The notes beneath the pieces were generated by a model. The model saw only the letters and a program-made list of their open reading frames with translations. It was not told the DNA's origin and searched no databases. Below are positions 18,169 through 32,927 of a stretch of DNA of 64,000 nucleotides, piece after piece. The DNA is taken from positions 653,501 to 717,500 of the forward strand of contig NC_092612.1 of the NCBI RefSeq assembly GCF_047663525.1, written 5' to 3'. Origin of the DNA: Anas platyrhynchos. Lineage: Eukaryota > Chordata > Aves > Anseriformes > Anatidae. The stretch's first letter is position 1, and every line of letters starts with the position of its first letter. Both the position numbers and the translations under genes were made by a program.

Positions 18169-21100
18169 ATGGCCAGGAGCCCGGCGCTGCTGCTCTGCGG
18201 TGAGGCCGTGTCCCTCCGGCCCCATGTCCCCGTGTCCCCGTGTCCCCACGTCCCCTCAGCCCCCCCGTGCTGGGGGCAGGGGGGGCCTGCTCCTGGCTGA
18301 GCCCCTGGGGGCAAAGCGGGGGGGCTGTGGGGACGGGGACAGGGGGACGGGGACACGGGGATGGGGACGTGAGGGCGAGGGGACAGGGATGGGGGCATGG
18401 GGACAGAGCCACGTGGATGGGGCCATGAGGACGGGGCCATGGGGACGAACACCATGGGGACAGGGCCAAGGGGTATGGGGACATGGGGACAGGCAGAGGG
18501 GGACATGGGGGTGGGGACGCGGTGATGGGGACACGGTGACAAGGACGCTGGGGCAGGGGACAGGGTGACGAGATGGGCAGGGAGCCGTGGGGCTGGGGAC
18601 ACGGGGGTGGGACATGGGGACATGGGGACGGGGACACGGGGTGGGACGTGGGGACAGGATGTGGGGCAGCCGTGGGGAGCGTGGGACGGGGGTGGCGGAA
18701 GCGCCTCCGAGCCCTGCACAGCTGGGGGGGACGGGGGGGGCCCGGCTGCTTTGCATGGGTGGCTCTGACGCAGCTGCGTCCCCTGGGACCCCCCCGGCCG
18801 CCCTGGGAACGCTCCCCACACCCATGGGTGCCCGTGGCCAGAACCGGGGGTGCAGCGAGGGCTGGGGGACACCGCGGTGACAGCAGCCCCTGCGCCCCCC
18901 CCACCCCCCCCGGCCTCTTCTCCCTCCCAGCCCAATTCCTCAGCCTCACAGGTAAGTCCTCGAGCCCCCCCATGTCCCCGAGCCCCCCATGTCCCCGATC
19001 CCCCAGTGTCCCCCAAGCCCCCAGTGTCCCCAAGCTCCCGGCACACTGGCGTCCCCGTGTCCCCCCTGCAGGTGCCCAGCCCCCCCTGCTGATGCTGGAC
19101 CCCCCCTGGACGCCCCTGTTCAAGGAGCAGAAGGTGATGCTGACCTGCGCCCCCCCCAACGAGCGCGTCCCCACCCTGTGGAGCATCAACGGCAGGACGA
19201 GAGAAAGCACCAGTCGCCTCCAGTTCACCCCGTCCAGTACCGGCCGCTACAGCTTCCAGTGCTGGAGGTCCTGGTCCGAGCCCAGCCCCCCCCTCAAGCT
19301 GAGCGTCTCTGACGGTGAGGGGCAGGGTGCCCGGCACCCATGGGTGCTTGGCAGGGGGAGGGGGGCTCGGCTTCGCGGCCTTTGTCACCTCTCGAGCAAT
19401 CGGGGCGGGGGGGGGGGGAGCCCTGTGCGTGCTGGGCAGGACCCTGGGCACGTGGGGCACGTCCCAGTGCGCACCAGTGAGTCCCCAGTGCACACTGGGT
19501 GCGTTTCCCTGCACACCAGTACATCCCCAGTGCACACTGGGCGCATCCCTCTGCACCAGTGCATCCCCGTGCACACCAGTGCGTCCCCGACGCACACTGG
19601 GTGCATCCCCAGTACACACCGGGTGCATCCCCATGCACACTGGGTGCACCAGTGCATCCCCAGTGCATACTGGGCACATCCCTGTGCACACCAGCCCGTC
19701 CCCGTGCACCCTCCACATCCACCGGGTGCATCCCAGTGCACACCGGGCGCATCCCCTGCACACACTGGGTGCACACCAGTGCATCCCAGTGCACGCCCCT
19801 ACCCCCTGTGCGCCCCGGTGTGACGCGGCTCCCACCGCTCCCCGCAGACTGGTGGGTGCTGCAGGCTCCGGTGCAGCCGGTGCTGGAGGGGGACGAGCTG
19901 GTGCTGCGGTGCCGGGGCTGGTGGGACTCGAGGCCGAGCAGCGTGAGCTTCTTCCGAAACGGGGAGCTGCTGCGGGGGCCGGGGGGGCAGGAGGACACGC
20001 TGCTGCTCGCCCCCGCGCAGCGGCACCACGGCGGCCGCTACCACTGCACGGGCAAAAGGTACTTGAGCAGGTTCGAGACCAAACCCAACGAGGTCGTCGT
20101 GCACGGTGAGCTCGGGTGGGGGGCAGCGGGGCTGGGGGGGCACAACAGCGGGGCCGGGGACACGGCAGTGGGGTCACCGCCCCCCCCTCGGAACCGTCTC
20201 CCCAGAGCTCTTCTCGGTGCCGGAGCTGAGCGTGGAGGGGTCCCGGGAGCCCCCCGAGGGCAGCAACCTCACCCTGGTCTGCGTCACCCGCGGCAGCCCC
20301 CTGCGGCCCCCCGTCACCCTGCAGCACCTCTTCTACCGGGACGGGGTGGTGGTGGGGGGGCCCCAGGGGTCCCCCCGGCACCTGCTGCGGGCGCTGGCGC
20401 TGCGGGACTCGGGCTCCTATGCCTGCGAGGCGCGGGCGGAGGCGGCCAAGGTGCAGAAATGCAGCAACCCCGTCACCATCACCGTCAGAAGTGAGCGGCT
20501 GGGAGGGGGGCGCATCCCCCCCCCAGATCCCCCAGTTCCCCCAGTTCTGTCCCAGGTCCCCCCCATTTGCTCCCCAGGTCCTAACACCCATCCCAGGGCT
20601 CCCTCCCTTGGTCCCTCCATCCTCATGCCCAGGACCCCTCTCCATCTTTTTTAGGGTCCCCCCATCCCTTCCTGGGTCCCCCCATTTCACCCCACATCCC
20701 CCATCCTTCCCCACTCCGCATCCCTCCTGGGCCCCCCCCATCCACCCCCAGGACCTCACCCACCCCTTCCCAGCTCCCTGTACCCAAACCAGGTCCCCCC
20801 ACCCTTCCCCAGGCCCCCCATCCCTCCCCAGGTCCCCCCACCCCTTTCGGGTCCCCCCGTCCCTCCCCAGGTCCCCACACCCCTTTTGCAGCCCCCCACC
20901 CCACTTTCAGGTCCCCACACCCCCTTTGGGTCCCCCTGTCCCTCCCCAGGTCCCCACACCCTTTTTGGGTCCCCCCCACCAATTTTGGGTCCCCCCATCC
21001 TTCCCCAGGTCCCCCCACCCCTTTTGGGTCCCCCCACCCCTCCCCTTATCCCCAGCCCCCCCCCCTCCATCCCCATCCCACCCCCGCCACCTCCCCTCTC

Positions 21101-22748
21101 CGCAGGGGTGCCGGTGGCGGGGGTGACCCTGGCGGCGCAGCCCCCCGGGGGGCAGGTGGCCGAGGGTGAGGGCCTGGTGCTGAGCTGCGCGGCGGGGGGG
21201 GGCACGAGACCCCTCGTTTTCTCCTGGCACCGGGAGGGTCGGGCCCAGCCCCTGGCCCAGGGACCCCGCTACGAGCTGCCGGCGGCGCGGCCGGAGGACG
21301 GTGGCCACTACTTGTGCCGGGCCACCGACGGCGTCACCGCGGCCAACAGCTCCCAGCTGCAGGTCACCGTCGTGGGTGAGCACCGTGCTGGGTGGGGGGG
21401 GACACTCACAGGTCCCCCGGTGACCCCCCGGCGCTGCCCCCTCTCCCAGTGCCCGTGGCCGGTGCCACCGTGCGGGTGGCGGGGACGGAGGCGGCGGTGA
21501 CGGAGGCGTTGGGGACGGAGGGCGAGCGCCTCAACCTGAGCTGCGCCGTGCGGGTGGGCACGGCCCCCGTGGCCTTCAGGTGGCTGCGGGACGGGGAGGA
21601 GGTGGGCGAGGGTCCCCTCCTGGCCCTGGGACCCCTGGGGCCGGCCCACGTCGGCTCCTACCAGTGCGTGGCCACCAACCGGCTGGGTGCCCAGCGCGCC
21701 TTCCAGGAGCGCAGCCCCCCCGTGGCCCTCTCGGTGACACCGTGGGGACAGGGGCAGCGGCGAGGACGAGGTAAGGGCTGGGGGGCTGTGAGCCCAAGGA
21801 GGATCTGGGGGGGTCGTGGGGGGGGGGCTGCGTGCCCCTGGGGCTGAGCTGTGTTTGTCCCCTCTGTGTCCCCAGCGCTGGCCGGGGGGCTGAGCGCGTC
21901 CCTGCTGGTGCTGCTGGCTGCCTGCGCCGTGCTGGGCTGGCACCTCTGGCGGCGGCGGCACCCAGGTGGGTGACATGGGGGGGGTTTGGGGACGTGGGGG
22001 GGCTGTGGGGACAGCAGGGGGGCTTTGGGGACAATGGGAGGGCTTTGGGGACAATGGGGTGGCTTTGGGTACAACCAGGCTGCCAGGGAGCGCCCCCACG
22101 GAGGGCTCACCGTGCCCCCTCCTCTTGCTTTGCAGCGGCCAAAAAGAGCCAGGAGAGGTGAGCCCAGAGCCCGGGCAGGGGTCCTGCCCCCCCCCTTGTC
22201 CCCAGGGTGTCCCCTACCCCCTCCATGTCCCCTTGTCCCCCCCCCCAGGGACCCCGCAGCCCCTCGGTGTCCCCGCGCCCCTTCTGTCCTCAGCACGGAG
22301 ACGGCGGAGCCTGAGTACAGCAACGGTGAGTGCCAGCCCTTGGGGACACCGCGGCCCCCTTGGGGACACCGTGGCCCCCCCCAGGTGCCACTGCAAATGG
22401 GGGGGGGACACGGCTCTGTCCCCGCAGTGTCCCCCCAGGATGTGGTGTACGCCGCTGTCATCGTCACGGAGCAGGGCGGGGGTGAGTGCAGGGGACGGGG
22501 ACACCGCGTGAGCCGGGGAGGGGACACGCGGGGAGGTGGCCAAAAACAAGTCCCCCCCCCCCAGTGCCACGTCCCGTGTCCCCAAACCGAGACTCGGTGG
22601 TGGCCCCGCAGGTGGCCCCGCGTCCCCCGGTGCCCCCCAGGAGCCCTCCGTCACCTACGCGGTGCTGCCGGGGCCCCGCGGTGCCGGCACCCCCCGGGGG
22701 CTGTGCCGGGTCCCCAGCGACAGCTACGAGAACGTCGCCTGCGCCTGA
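18169..22748 (+). CDS. Fc receptor-like protein, five Ig domains, ITIM-type tail
   Basis: Twelve coding exons: 18169-18199, 18931-18951, 19072-19314, 19848-20105, 20206-20490, 21106-21375, 21450-21770, 21876-21965, 22136-22157, 22294-22325, 22428-22481, 22612-22748. They sum to 1764 bases, 587 residues. The signal peptide is split by a second exon of exactly 21 bases, the hallmark of the FCGR/FCRL family. Five Ig-like domains each occupy one exon with paired Cys (LTC...FQC, LRC...YHC, LVC...YAC, LSC...YLC, LSC...YQC). A transmembrane segment (GLSASLLVLLAACAVLGWHL) has no charged residue. The cytoplasmic tail holds VVYAAV and VTYAVL, both ITIM-type, plus YSNV and YENV, which fit Grb2-type SH2 ligands. 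It is most likely an inhibitory receptor on leukocytes, orthologous to an avian FCRL. Ligand unknown. It lies tail-to-tail with FCER1G. Confidence 0.92.
19465..19800. repeat. Hairpin-forming CCAGTGCACACTGG minisatellite in FCRL intron
   Basis: About 15 units of roughly 22 bases, built from CCAGTGCACACTGGGTGCATC, fill the intron between Ig domains 1 and 2. The arms CCAGTG and CACTGG are complementary, so single units can fold into small hairpins and neighbours can cross-pair. Confidence 0.8.
20491..21105 (+). other. FCRL intron of CCCCAGGTCCCCCCA repeats
   Basis: A pyrimidine-rich intron between Ig domains 3 and 4, made of loosely tandem CCCCAGGTCCCC and TTTTGGGTCCCCCC words. I see no coding signal in it. 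Confidence 0.65.
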
Positions 22749-23164
22749 CACCCCCAAAACAACCCCCCCCCCGTACAAAAACCCCCAAATACACAAATAG
22801 CCGTTTCTCTCCCCAAAATGCCTGTTTTTTTTTATCCTACCCCCCCCCGGTGCCACCCACCCGCTGCCCCGGATTAAGGCGAGCGCCGTGCCCAGTTTGC
22901 ACTGGGAGCTGCTTTACTGGGAGGAGTGGGGCAGGAGCTGGGGGGGGGGCCCGGGCTGGCTTCACCCCCCCCCCCCCCAAGGCACCCATCACGCCCCCGG
23001 CACCACGGCGGGGTCCGTGCCCAGCTGGAGGCGATTTGGGGCTGAAAACGGCCATTTCCTGCGCAGAAAAACCTCCAATTCTGCATCCAGCGGTGGCTGG
23101 GGGGGGGGGGGGCGAGGGGGGGTCCTGGGGATGGGGGCGAGGGGGGGGCGGCGCGAGGACGAGG
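22749..23164. other. Convergent 3' region between FCRL and FCER1G
   Basis: The two genes end 417 bases apart. No perfect AATAAA is present for either. CAAATACACAAATAG just after the FCRL stop (about 22786-22800) and a GATAAA read on the minus strand near 22835 are weak candidates. The rest is G/C runs. Confidence 0.4.
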
Positions 23165-24277
23165 TCAGGATTTGGGCTCCAGCATCTCGTACGTGTCCTG
23201 CTGCTCGGTGCTGAGCCCCTGGTGTAGGAGAGGGGGGGGGGGGGTTACAGCCCTGCCTGCCCCCCCCGCAAGACCCCCCGACCATGCAAACCCGCAGCCC
23301 CAGATTGGTGATTTTTCCACCCAAAATGGGGTGGGGCCCTGGGTAGCTGCGGGGACCCTGGGGACGTGAGGCACCCCATAAACCACGGCACCCATGGGAT
23401 GGGGGCACCCTATGGGATTTACCCCCCCCCAAAAAAAAAAAAACCAACACCCAGGGGATGGGGGCACCCCACAGATGGGGGCACCCCAAAAACACCCAGC
23501 ACCCACAGGACGGGGGCACCCCACGGGATTAACGCCCCCCCCAAACACCCAGCACCCAGGGGATGGGGGCACCCCATGGGATTTATCCCCCCCCCAGGGA
23601 TCTCCTGCCCCCCCCCGGGGGCGCCTTACCGTGTAGATGGCTTCTTCTTTCTGCTGCAAAAAAAAAGAAAGAGAAAGAGAAAGAGCTGCCCTGGAGGGGG
23701 GGGCGGGGGGGCGGACACCCTGCTCCCCGCCCCCACACCCCCCCCCATCTGCCAGCGGCCCTACAAATTGTGAATTTTCCACGATTTTTCACTTCCCCCC
23801 CCCCCTCCAGCACTTGCCACCTCCAGGTGCCCCCCGCTGGTTTCACCCCCCCCCCGTTTCCCTCCCCAGCGTTGCGCAGGACGGGGGCGGTCACCGCTGG
23901 TCCCCACTCCCCCAGAGCCCCCCCCCAGCGCCCCCCCCAGCCAGGGTGTCCCCCCTTTTGGGGGGGGGGTGACAAAGGGACTTTACCTCCTTGGCCCCTT
24001 TGGAGGTGCCCTGCGATGCTCGGCGAGCCAGGAACTGCGGGGACACAAAGGGGTCAGCCCGAGACCCCCCCAAAAAAATAAACCCCGGGGATGGGGGGGG
24101 GGAAAAAAACCCCACAGAGGTTTGGGGATCCCTCTGGGGATGGGTCCAGCCCCAAAAAGGGGGGGGCCATGGCCGTGGTGCCCACCTTGAGGCGGCAGTA
24201 CAGCACGGTGAGGACGATGCCGTAGAGGAAGAGGACGGCGTCCAGCACGTAGCACAGCTCCGGCTCCATCGGCGCCT
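23165..24277 (-). CDS. FCER1G: FCER1G, Fc receptor common gamma chain (first exon not found)
   Basis: Four exons are clear: 23165-23218, 23630-23650 (or 23653), 23987-24034, 24186-24277. They encode a short extracellular stub, then the near-invariant transmembrane segment [20 protein letters not shown], whose Asp pairs with receptor Arg in this family. A cytoplasmic tail follows with an ITAM, YTGL then YEML eight residues on, ending EPKS. In mammals the dimer signals for FcepsilonRI, FcgammaRs and others through SYK. The signal-peptide exon, expected upstream between about 24300 and 25250, was not recognised: no minus-strand ATG there opens a hydrophobic leader. It may be missing through assembly error or lie in a GC-rich gap. 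NDUFS2 follows upstream on the same strand, as in mammals. Confidence 0.9.
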
Positions 24278-25268
24278 CTGCGGGGGGGGGACAGGGGTCC
24301 AGGGGGGGGGCACAATGGGGCCGTGACACCCCAGGACAGATCCTGCCCCGGGCACCCCGAGCTTGGAGCCACCACCTCTGAGCTTTCTCTGCGTGCCCGG
24401 GGAGCGCAGCGGTGCCACCGCCGTGTCTCCGATGGTTTTGGTGAGCCCCTGGGTGCCCCCCCCCGGGTGGGGGACAGGGCACAGCCCCCCCCCCCCCTAT
24501 TTCACACCCCGCTGCCCCCAGGGGTGCCAGCAGAGCCGCCGGGGGTGCCTTCGATGGGTCCTGCCTCACCCCAAAGGGTGAGCGCAGCGGTGGCCAGGCC
24601 GGGCCATCACCCACGCACCCACCCAGCTGCTCCCCTGTCCCCCCCCAACTTGTCCCCAACCCCCCCCAACTTGTCCCCTGTCCCCCCCCCAGCCCTGTCC
24701 CTGTCCCCCAGCCCTGTCCCCGGTCCCGGTCCCTACCCGCTGCCGGCACCCGGAGGTGCAGGGCTGTGGCCGGCGGGGTCGGTGGCGCTGGGCGTTGCGC
24801 TGGAGGCAGCGACCGCAGGGCGAGCGCTTTCCTCCCCAGCGGCTCGCGCCGCCCTCACGTCCCCCCCCCCCCGCCACCGCTTCCCCTCCTCCAGCCCCCG
24901 TCTGGCCACGCGCCCCCCCCCGGTTTGCCACCGAGCTGTCCCCGTGTCACCACCCTCCCTGTGCCCAAGTGCCACCCTGGCACAGGGGAGCTCCCAGAGG
25001 CGTCGCCGGCCCTGGCCGGGTGCAAAATCGCAGGCGGTGGGGGCAGAAAGGTAAAAATACCCCCGGGAAGTGCCCCCCCCGGGGCTGGGGAAGCGGGGAG
25101 GATCCTCCCGGAGAGGGTGATGCGCCCGCGGGCCCCACATCGAGGGAAGGGGAAGCTCTCGACCACGAGCCTTGTGTGGGAAAGGGCAGAGGAGCGGGGT
25201 TTCACCCGGTTCCGGCAGCCGAGGGCTGACGCAGGGACAGAAGCGCGGAGCCGGGACCCGTTTTAGCC
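24278..25268. other. FCER1G upstream region and NDUFS2 3' flank
   Basis: This should contain the FCER1G first exon and promoter. I see a possible donor near 24737 (GGTAGGG on the minus strand) after a mildly hydrophobic, ATG-less frame. The call of an exon there is too weak to make. Nothing else is recognised. Confidence 0.35.
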
Positions 25269-25274
25269 TTTATT
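25269..25274 (-). terminator. NDUFS2: NDUFS2 poly(A) signal
   Basis: AATAAA on the minus strand, about 90 bases after the NDUFS2 stop codon. The 3' UTR is therefore very short. Confidence 0.7.
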
Positions 25275-25364
25275 CGACTCAAATCGGTGAAGGGACAGCA
25301 CGGGGGGGGCGCAGGGGGGAGCGCACGGAGCAGCACACGCAGTGGGGGCACGGCGCTGAGCCCC

Positions 25365-30270
<4,906 letters not shown>

Positions 30271-30278
<8 letters not shown>

Positions 30279-30500
30279 CTTGCCCTTGGCACCGCGCAGG
30301 CGCCGCCGCCGTCAGCCCCCGCGGCACGGCGCCATGTTGGGGGTGGGAGGGTGAAGCCGCGCCGCCGCCATGTTGGTTATGGGCAAAAGGAAGGGCAGGG
30401 GTGTGTGTGTGTTGGGGGGGGGGAAGGGGGCGCTGCTCGGCCGCCATGTTTGCTGAGGGCAACATCCGGGAAACCGGAGTGGGTGCTGCCGCCATCTTTG
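30271..30500 (-). promoter_or_regulatory. NDUFS2: NDUFS2 promoter with five YY1-like elements
   Basis: GCCATCTTG or GCCATGTT-type words occur at about 30274, 30331, 30367, 30443 and 30490, all in the same orientation, reading AAGATGGCGGC or AACATGGCGGC along NDUFS2. The first overlaps the start codon. Exact YY1 cores are CCAT. The CCATCTT forms are the closest matches. Confidence 0.55.
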
Positions 30501-30530
30501 GGGCGGGCAGAGGGGCGGGGGTGGGGACAG

Positions 30531-30610
30531 AGGGGAGGGGAGGGGAGGGGAGGGGAGGGGAGGGGAGGGGAGGGGAGGGGAGGGGAGGGGAGGGGAGGGG
30601 AGGGGAGGGG
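30531..30610 (+). repeat. (AGGGG)16 microsatellite
   Basis: Sixteen perfect AGGGG pentamers lie just upstream of the NDUFS2 promoter cluster, followed to about 30830 by degenerate GGGGACAGAGGGG sequence. The strand shown is purine-pure and capable of G-quadruplex or triplex structure. Confidence 0.95.
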
Positions 30611-30829
30611 GTGGGGGGGACAGGAGGGGACTGGGGGGGGACAGAGGGGTCAGAGGGGGGGCAAGAGGGGGACAGATGGGATAGTGGGGGACAGAGGGGG
30701 GCAGAGGGGACAGAAGGGGATGGGGGGGCAAAGGGGGACAGTGGGGGACTGAGGGGGGGCAGAGGGGACTGGGGGGGGGCAGAGGGGACAGAAGGGGATG
30801 GGGGGGGCACTGGGGGGACAGAAGGGACC

Positions 30830-32872
30830 CGAACGAGTGGGACGGGGATGGCGAAGGCAGGGCTAGGACAGAGGGGGCAGGGCAAGCAGGACCCCCCCCC
30901 CACATCCCCAAAACGTGACATGACCCAAATCACCCCCCCACCCCCCCCCACCCCACCCACCCCACCCCAGGGGCCTTCCCTGTGGGGGACATGGGGACAG
31001 CCGGGCCGTGCCAGCACCCTCGGTGACCCCAGTTTGTGTGTGCCCCCCCCCCGCCCCCCCCCAGGCTCCCCCGTCCCCGTGGCCGTGCCAGCTCCCGCGG
31101 CCTTGCGCTGCGTCACCGACCCCGCTGACGCCCGCCCAGTGGCGTCACCGCTGACCCCGCACTGAGTCACGGTGGCCCCGCGGTGCTGGACAGATGCTGC
31201 CTGGACCCCCCCCCGGGGGGCACCGAGCAGCCCCCGGTGTCCCCGAGGGTGTCCCCGGTGTCCCCGTGTCCCCGTGCTCACGCGTGTGTCGGCCCCGTGC
31301 GTGCGCTGGGGGCTTTCGTGCGTGGGTCTGGTTGTGACTGGGAAATGCTGGAGGTGAACTGGGGACACTGGGATTGGAAGTGGGGATACGGGAATTGGGG
31401 GTGCTGGAGCCAAGGGTGCTGGAACTGGGGGTACTGGAACTGGAGGTGCTGGAGCTGGGGGTACTGGAGATGGGGGTGCTGGAACTGGGATGCTGGAGCC
31501 AGGGGTGCTGGAACTGGGGGTGCTGGAACTGGGGGTACTGGAACTGGGAGTGCTGGAACTGTGAGTGCTGGAACTGGGGGTACTGGAACTGGGAGTGCTG
31601 GAACTGGTGGTACTGGAGCTGAGTGTACTGGAACTGGGGGTGCTGGAGCTGGGGGTACTGGGGGTGCTGGAACTGGGATGCTGCATCTGGGGGTAGTGGA
31701 ATGGGGGGTGCTGGAACTGGGGGTGCTGGAACTGGGTGTTCTGTAACTGGGTGTACTGGAGCTGGGGGTGCTGGATCTGGGGGTGCTGGAGCAGATGCCA
31801 GAGGCAGAGGACACCGCCCCTGCGGGATGCCGGATCCGGCGGATGCTGGTGCTGGGGATACTGGCCGTGCCGGACGCCCAACTGGGCGGATACTGGAGCC
31901 CATGGGATGCTGGCAGAGCCAGGTGCAGGATCCGGCGGATGCTGGGGCCGGGGGGATGCCAGCGCCTGCCAGCCCCCCCCCCCCGGATGCTGGACCCAGT
32001 GAATTCTGCTCATGCTGGCCATGGTGTGCTCCCAGTGGGCTCCCAGTGTGCTCCCAGTAAGCTCCCAGTGGGCTCCCAGTCACAACAGCACTCCCGGGCA
32101 TGCATGGGTGCTGGTCCCGGCTGCAGGCTCTGGGTGCCGGGGGGGGTCCCGTGGGTGCCGGGGGGGGTCCCTTGGGTGCAGCCCAGCACCCAGCAGCACA
32201 GAGGCCCCTTTGTCCGGCGGCGCCGGGTGCCGCCAGCTCCCTTTGTCACCCTCTTGTTCTCCCCGGGGACAGCGGGGACGGCACCGCGGCACCCCTGGGG
32301 GGCACGCAGGGCACCCCGAGATGGGTGGGTGGGGGGGGGGGGCACCGGGGCAGGAAGGGTGGCCGGTGGCTCAGCCCCGGTTACGAGAAGGGAGGAAGCA
32401 GGATACGGCCCCTGTGCTGCCGGGAGGGGGGCCAGGAGGTGACTTCGGTGTGACACATCGGGGGGGGGCCCTGCCGGGAAAGGGGGGACACGGGGAGGGG
32501 GCTGGGAGGCACCCGCGTGGGGATGGGGGGGGTGGAGGGGACAGGAGGGGACAGGAGGGGACAGGGAGGGGACAGGGAGGGGACAGGAGGGGACAGGATG
32601 GGCTGGGGGGGGCGGGCAGCAATGGAGGGGACAGGGAGGGACAGAAGGGACAGGACAGGACAGGACGGGGGGGGCGTTGCGGGCAGGGAATGTTCCGGGG
32701 GTCCCCAGCCCCACGCCCCCCCCGTGGCACAGCCGCCCCCCCGTTCCCGGGACTTCCCCGTTCCCAGGCTCTGGCCGGGCTCAGCCTTCCCGGAACCGTC
32801 CCGGGGGGGGCAGCGCGGGTTTCCCCCCCCCGCCTCTGTCCCCCCCCCATCCCGGGGCCGCCTCCCCACCCG
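30830..32872. other. NDUFS2-ADAMTS4 divergent intergenic region
   Basis: Apart from the repeats listed separately, I see no coding signal. The part nearest ADAMTS4 (32520-32700) is GGGGACAGGAGG-type repeat. Confidence 0.5.
31330..31800 (+). repeat. 15-bp minisatellite GGAACTGGGGGTGCT
   Basis: About 28-30 units of 15 bases, (T)GGAACTGGGGGTGCT with variants GGAGCTGGGGGTACT, occupy the intergenic space between NDUFS2 and ADAMTS4. A smaller CTCCCAGTGGG array follows at about 32030-32085. Long open frames here arise because 15 is a multiple of three. Confidence 0.9.
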
Positions 32873-32879
32873 TTAAAAG
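32873..32879 (+). promoter_or_regulatory. ADAMTS4: TATA-like box of ADAMTS4
   Basis: TTAAAAG lies 49 bases upstream of the ADAMTS4 ATG in otherwise GC-only sequence. A start about 30 bases on would leave a 5' UTR of roughly 20-25 bases. This placement argues that the exon at 32928 is truly the first one. Confidence 0.5.
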
Positions 32880-32927
32880 GCGGCGGGGCCCGGCTCTGCC
32901 GCCGAGCGGGACGCGGTGCCCCGGGCC

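Noticed and set aside
18132-20759. 875-codon open frame on the minus strand across FCRL
   Set aside because: It is antisense to confirmed FCRL exons and to repeats, is Pro/His/Cys-rich by composition and matches no family. GC-rich DNA lacks stop codons.
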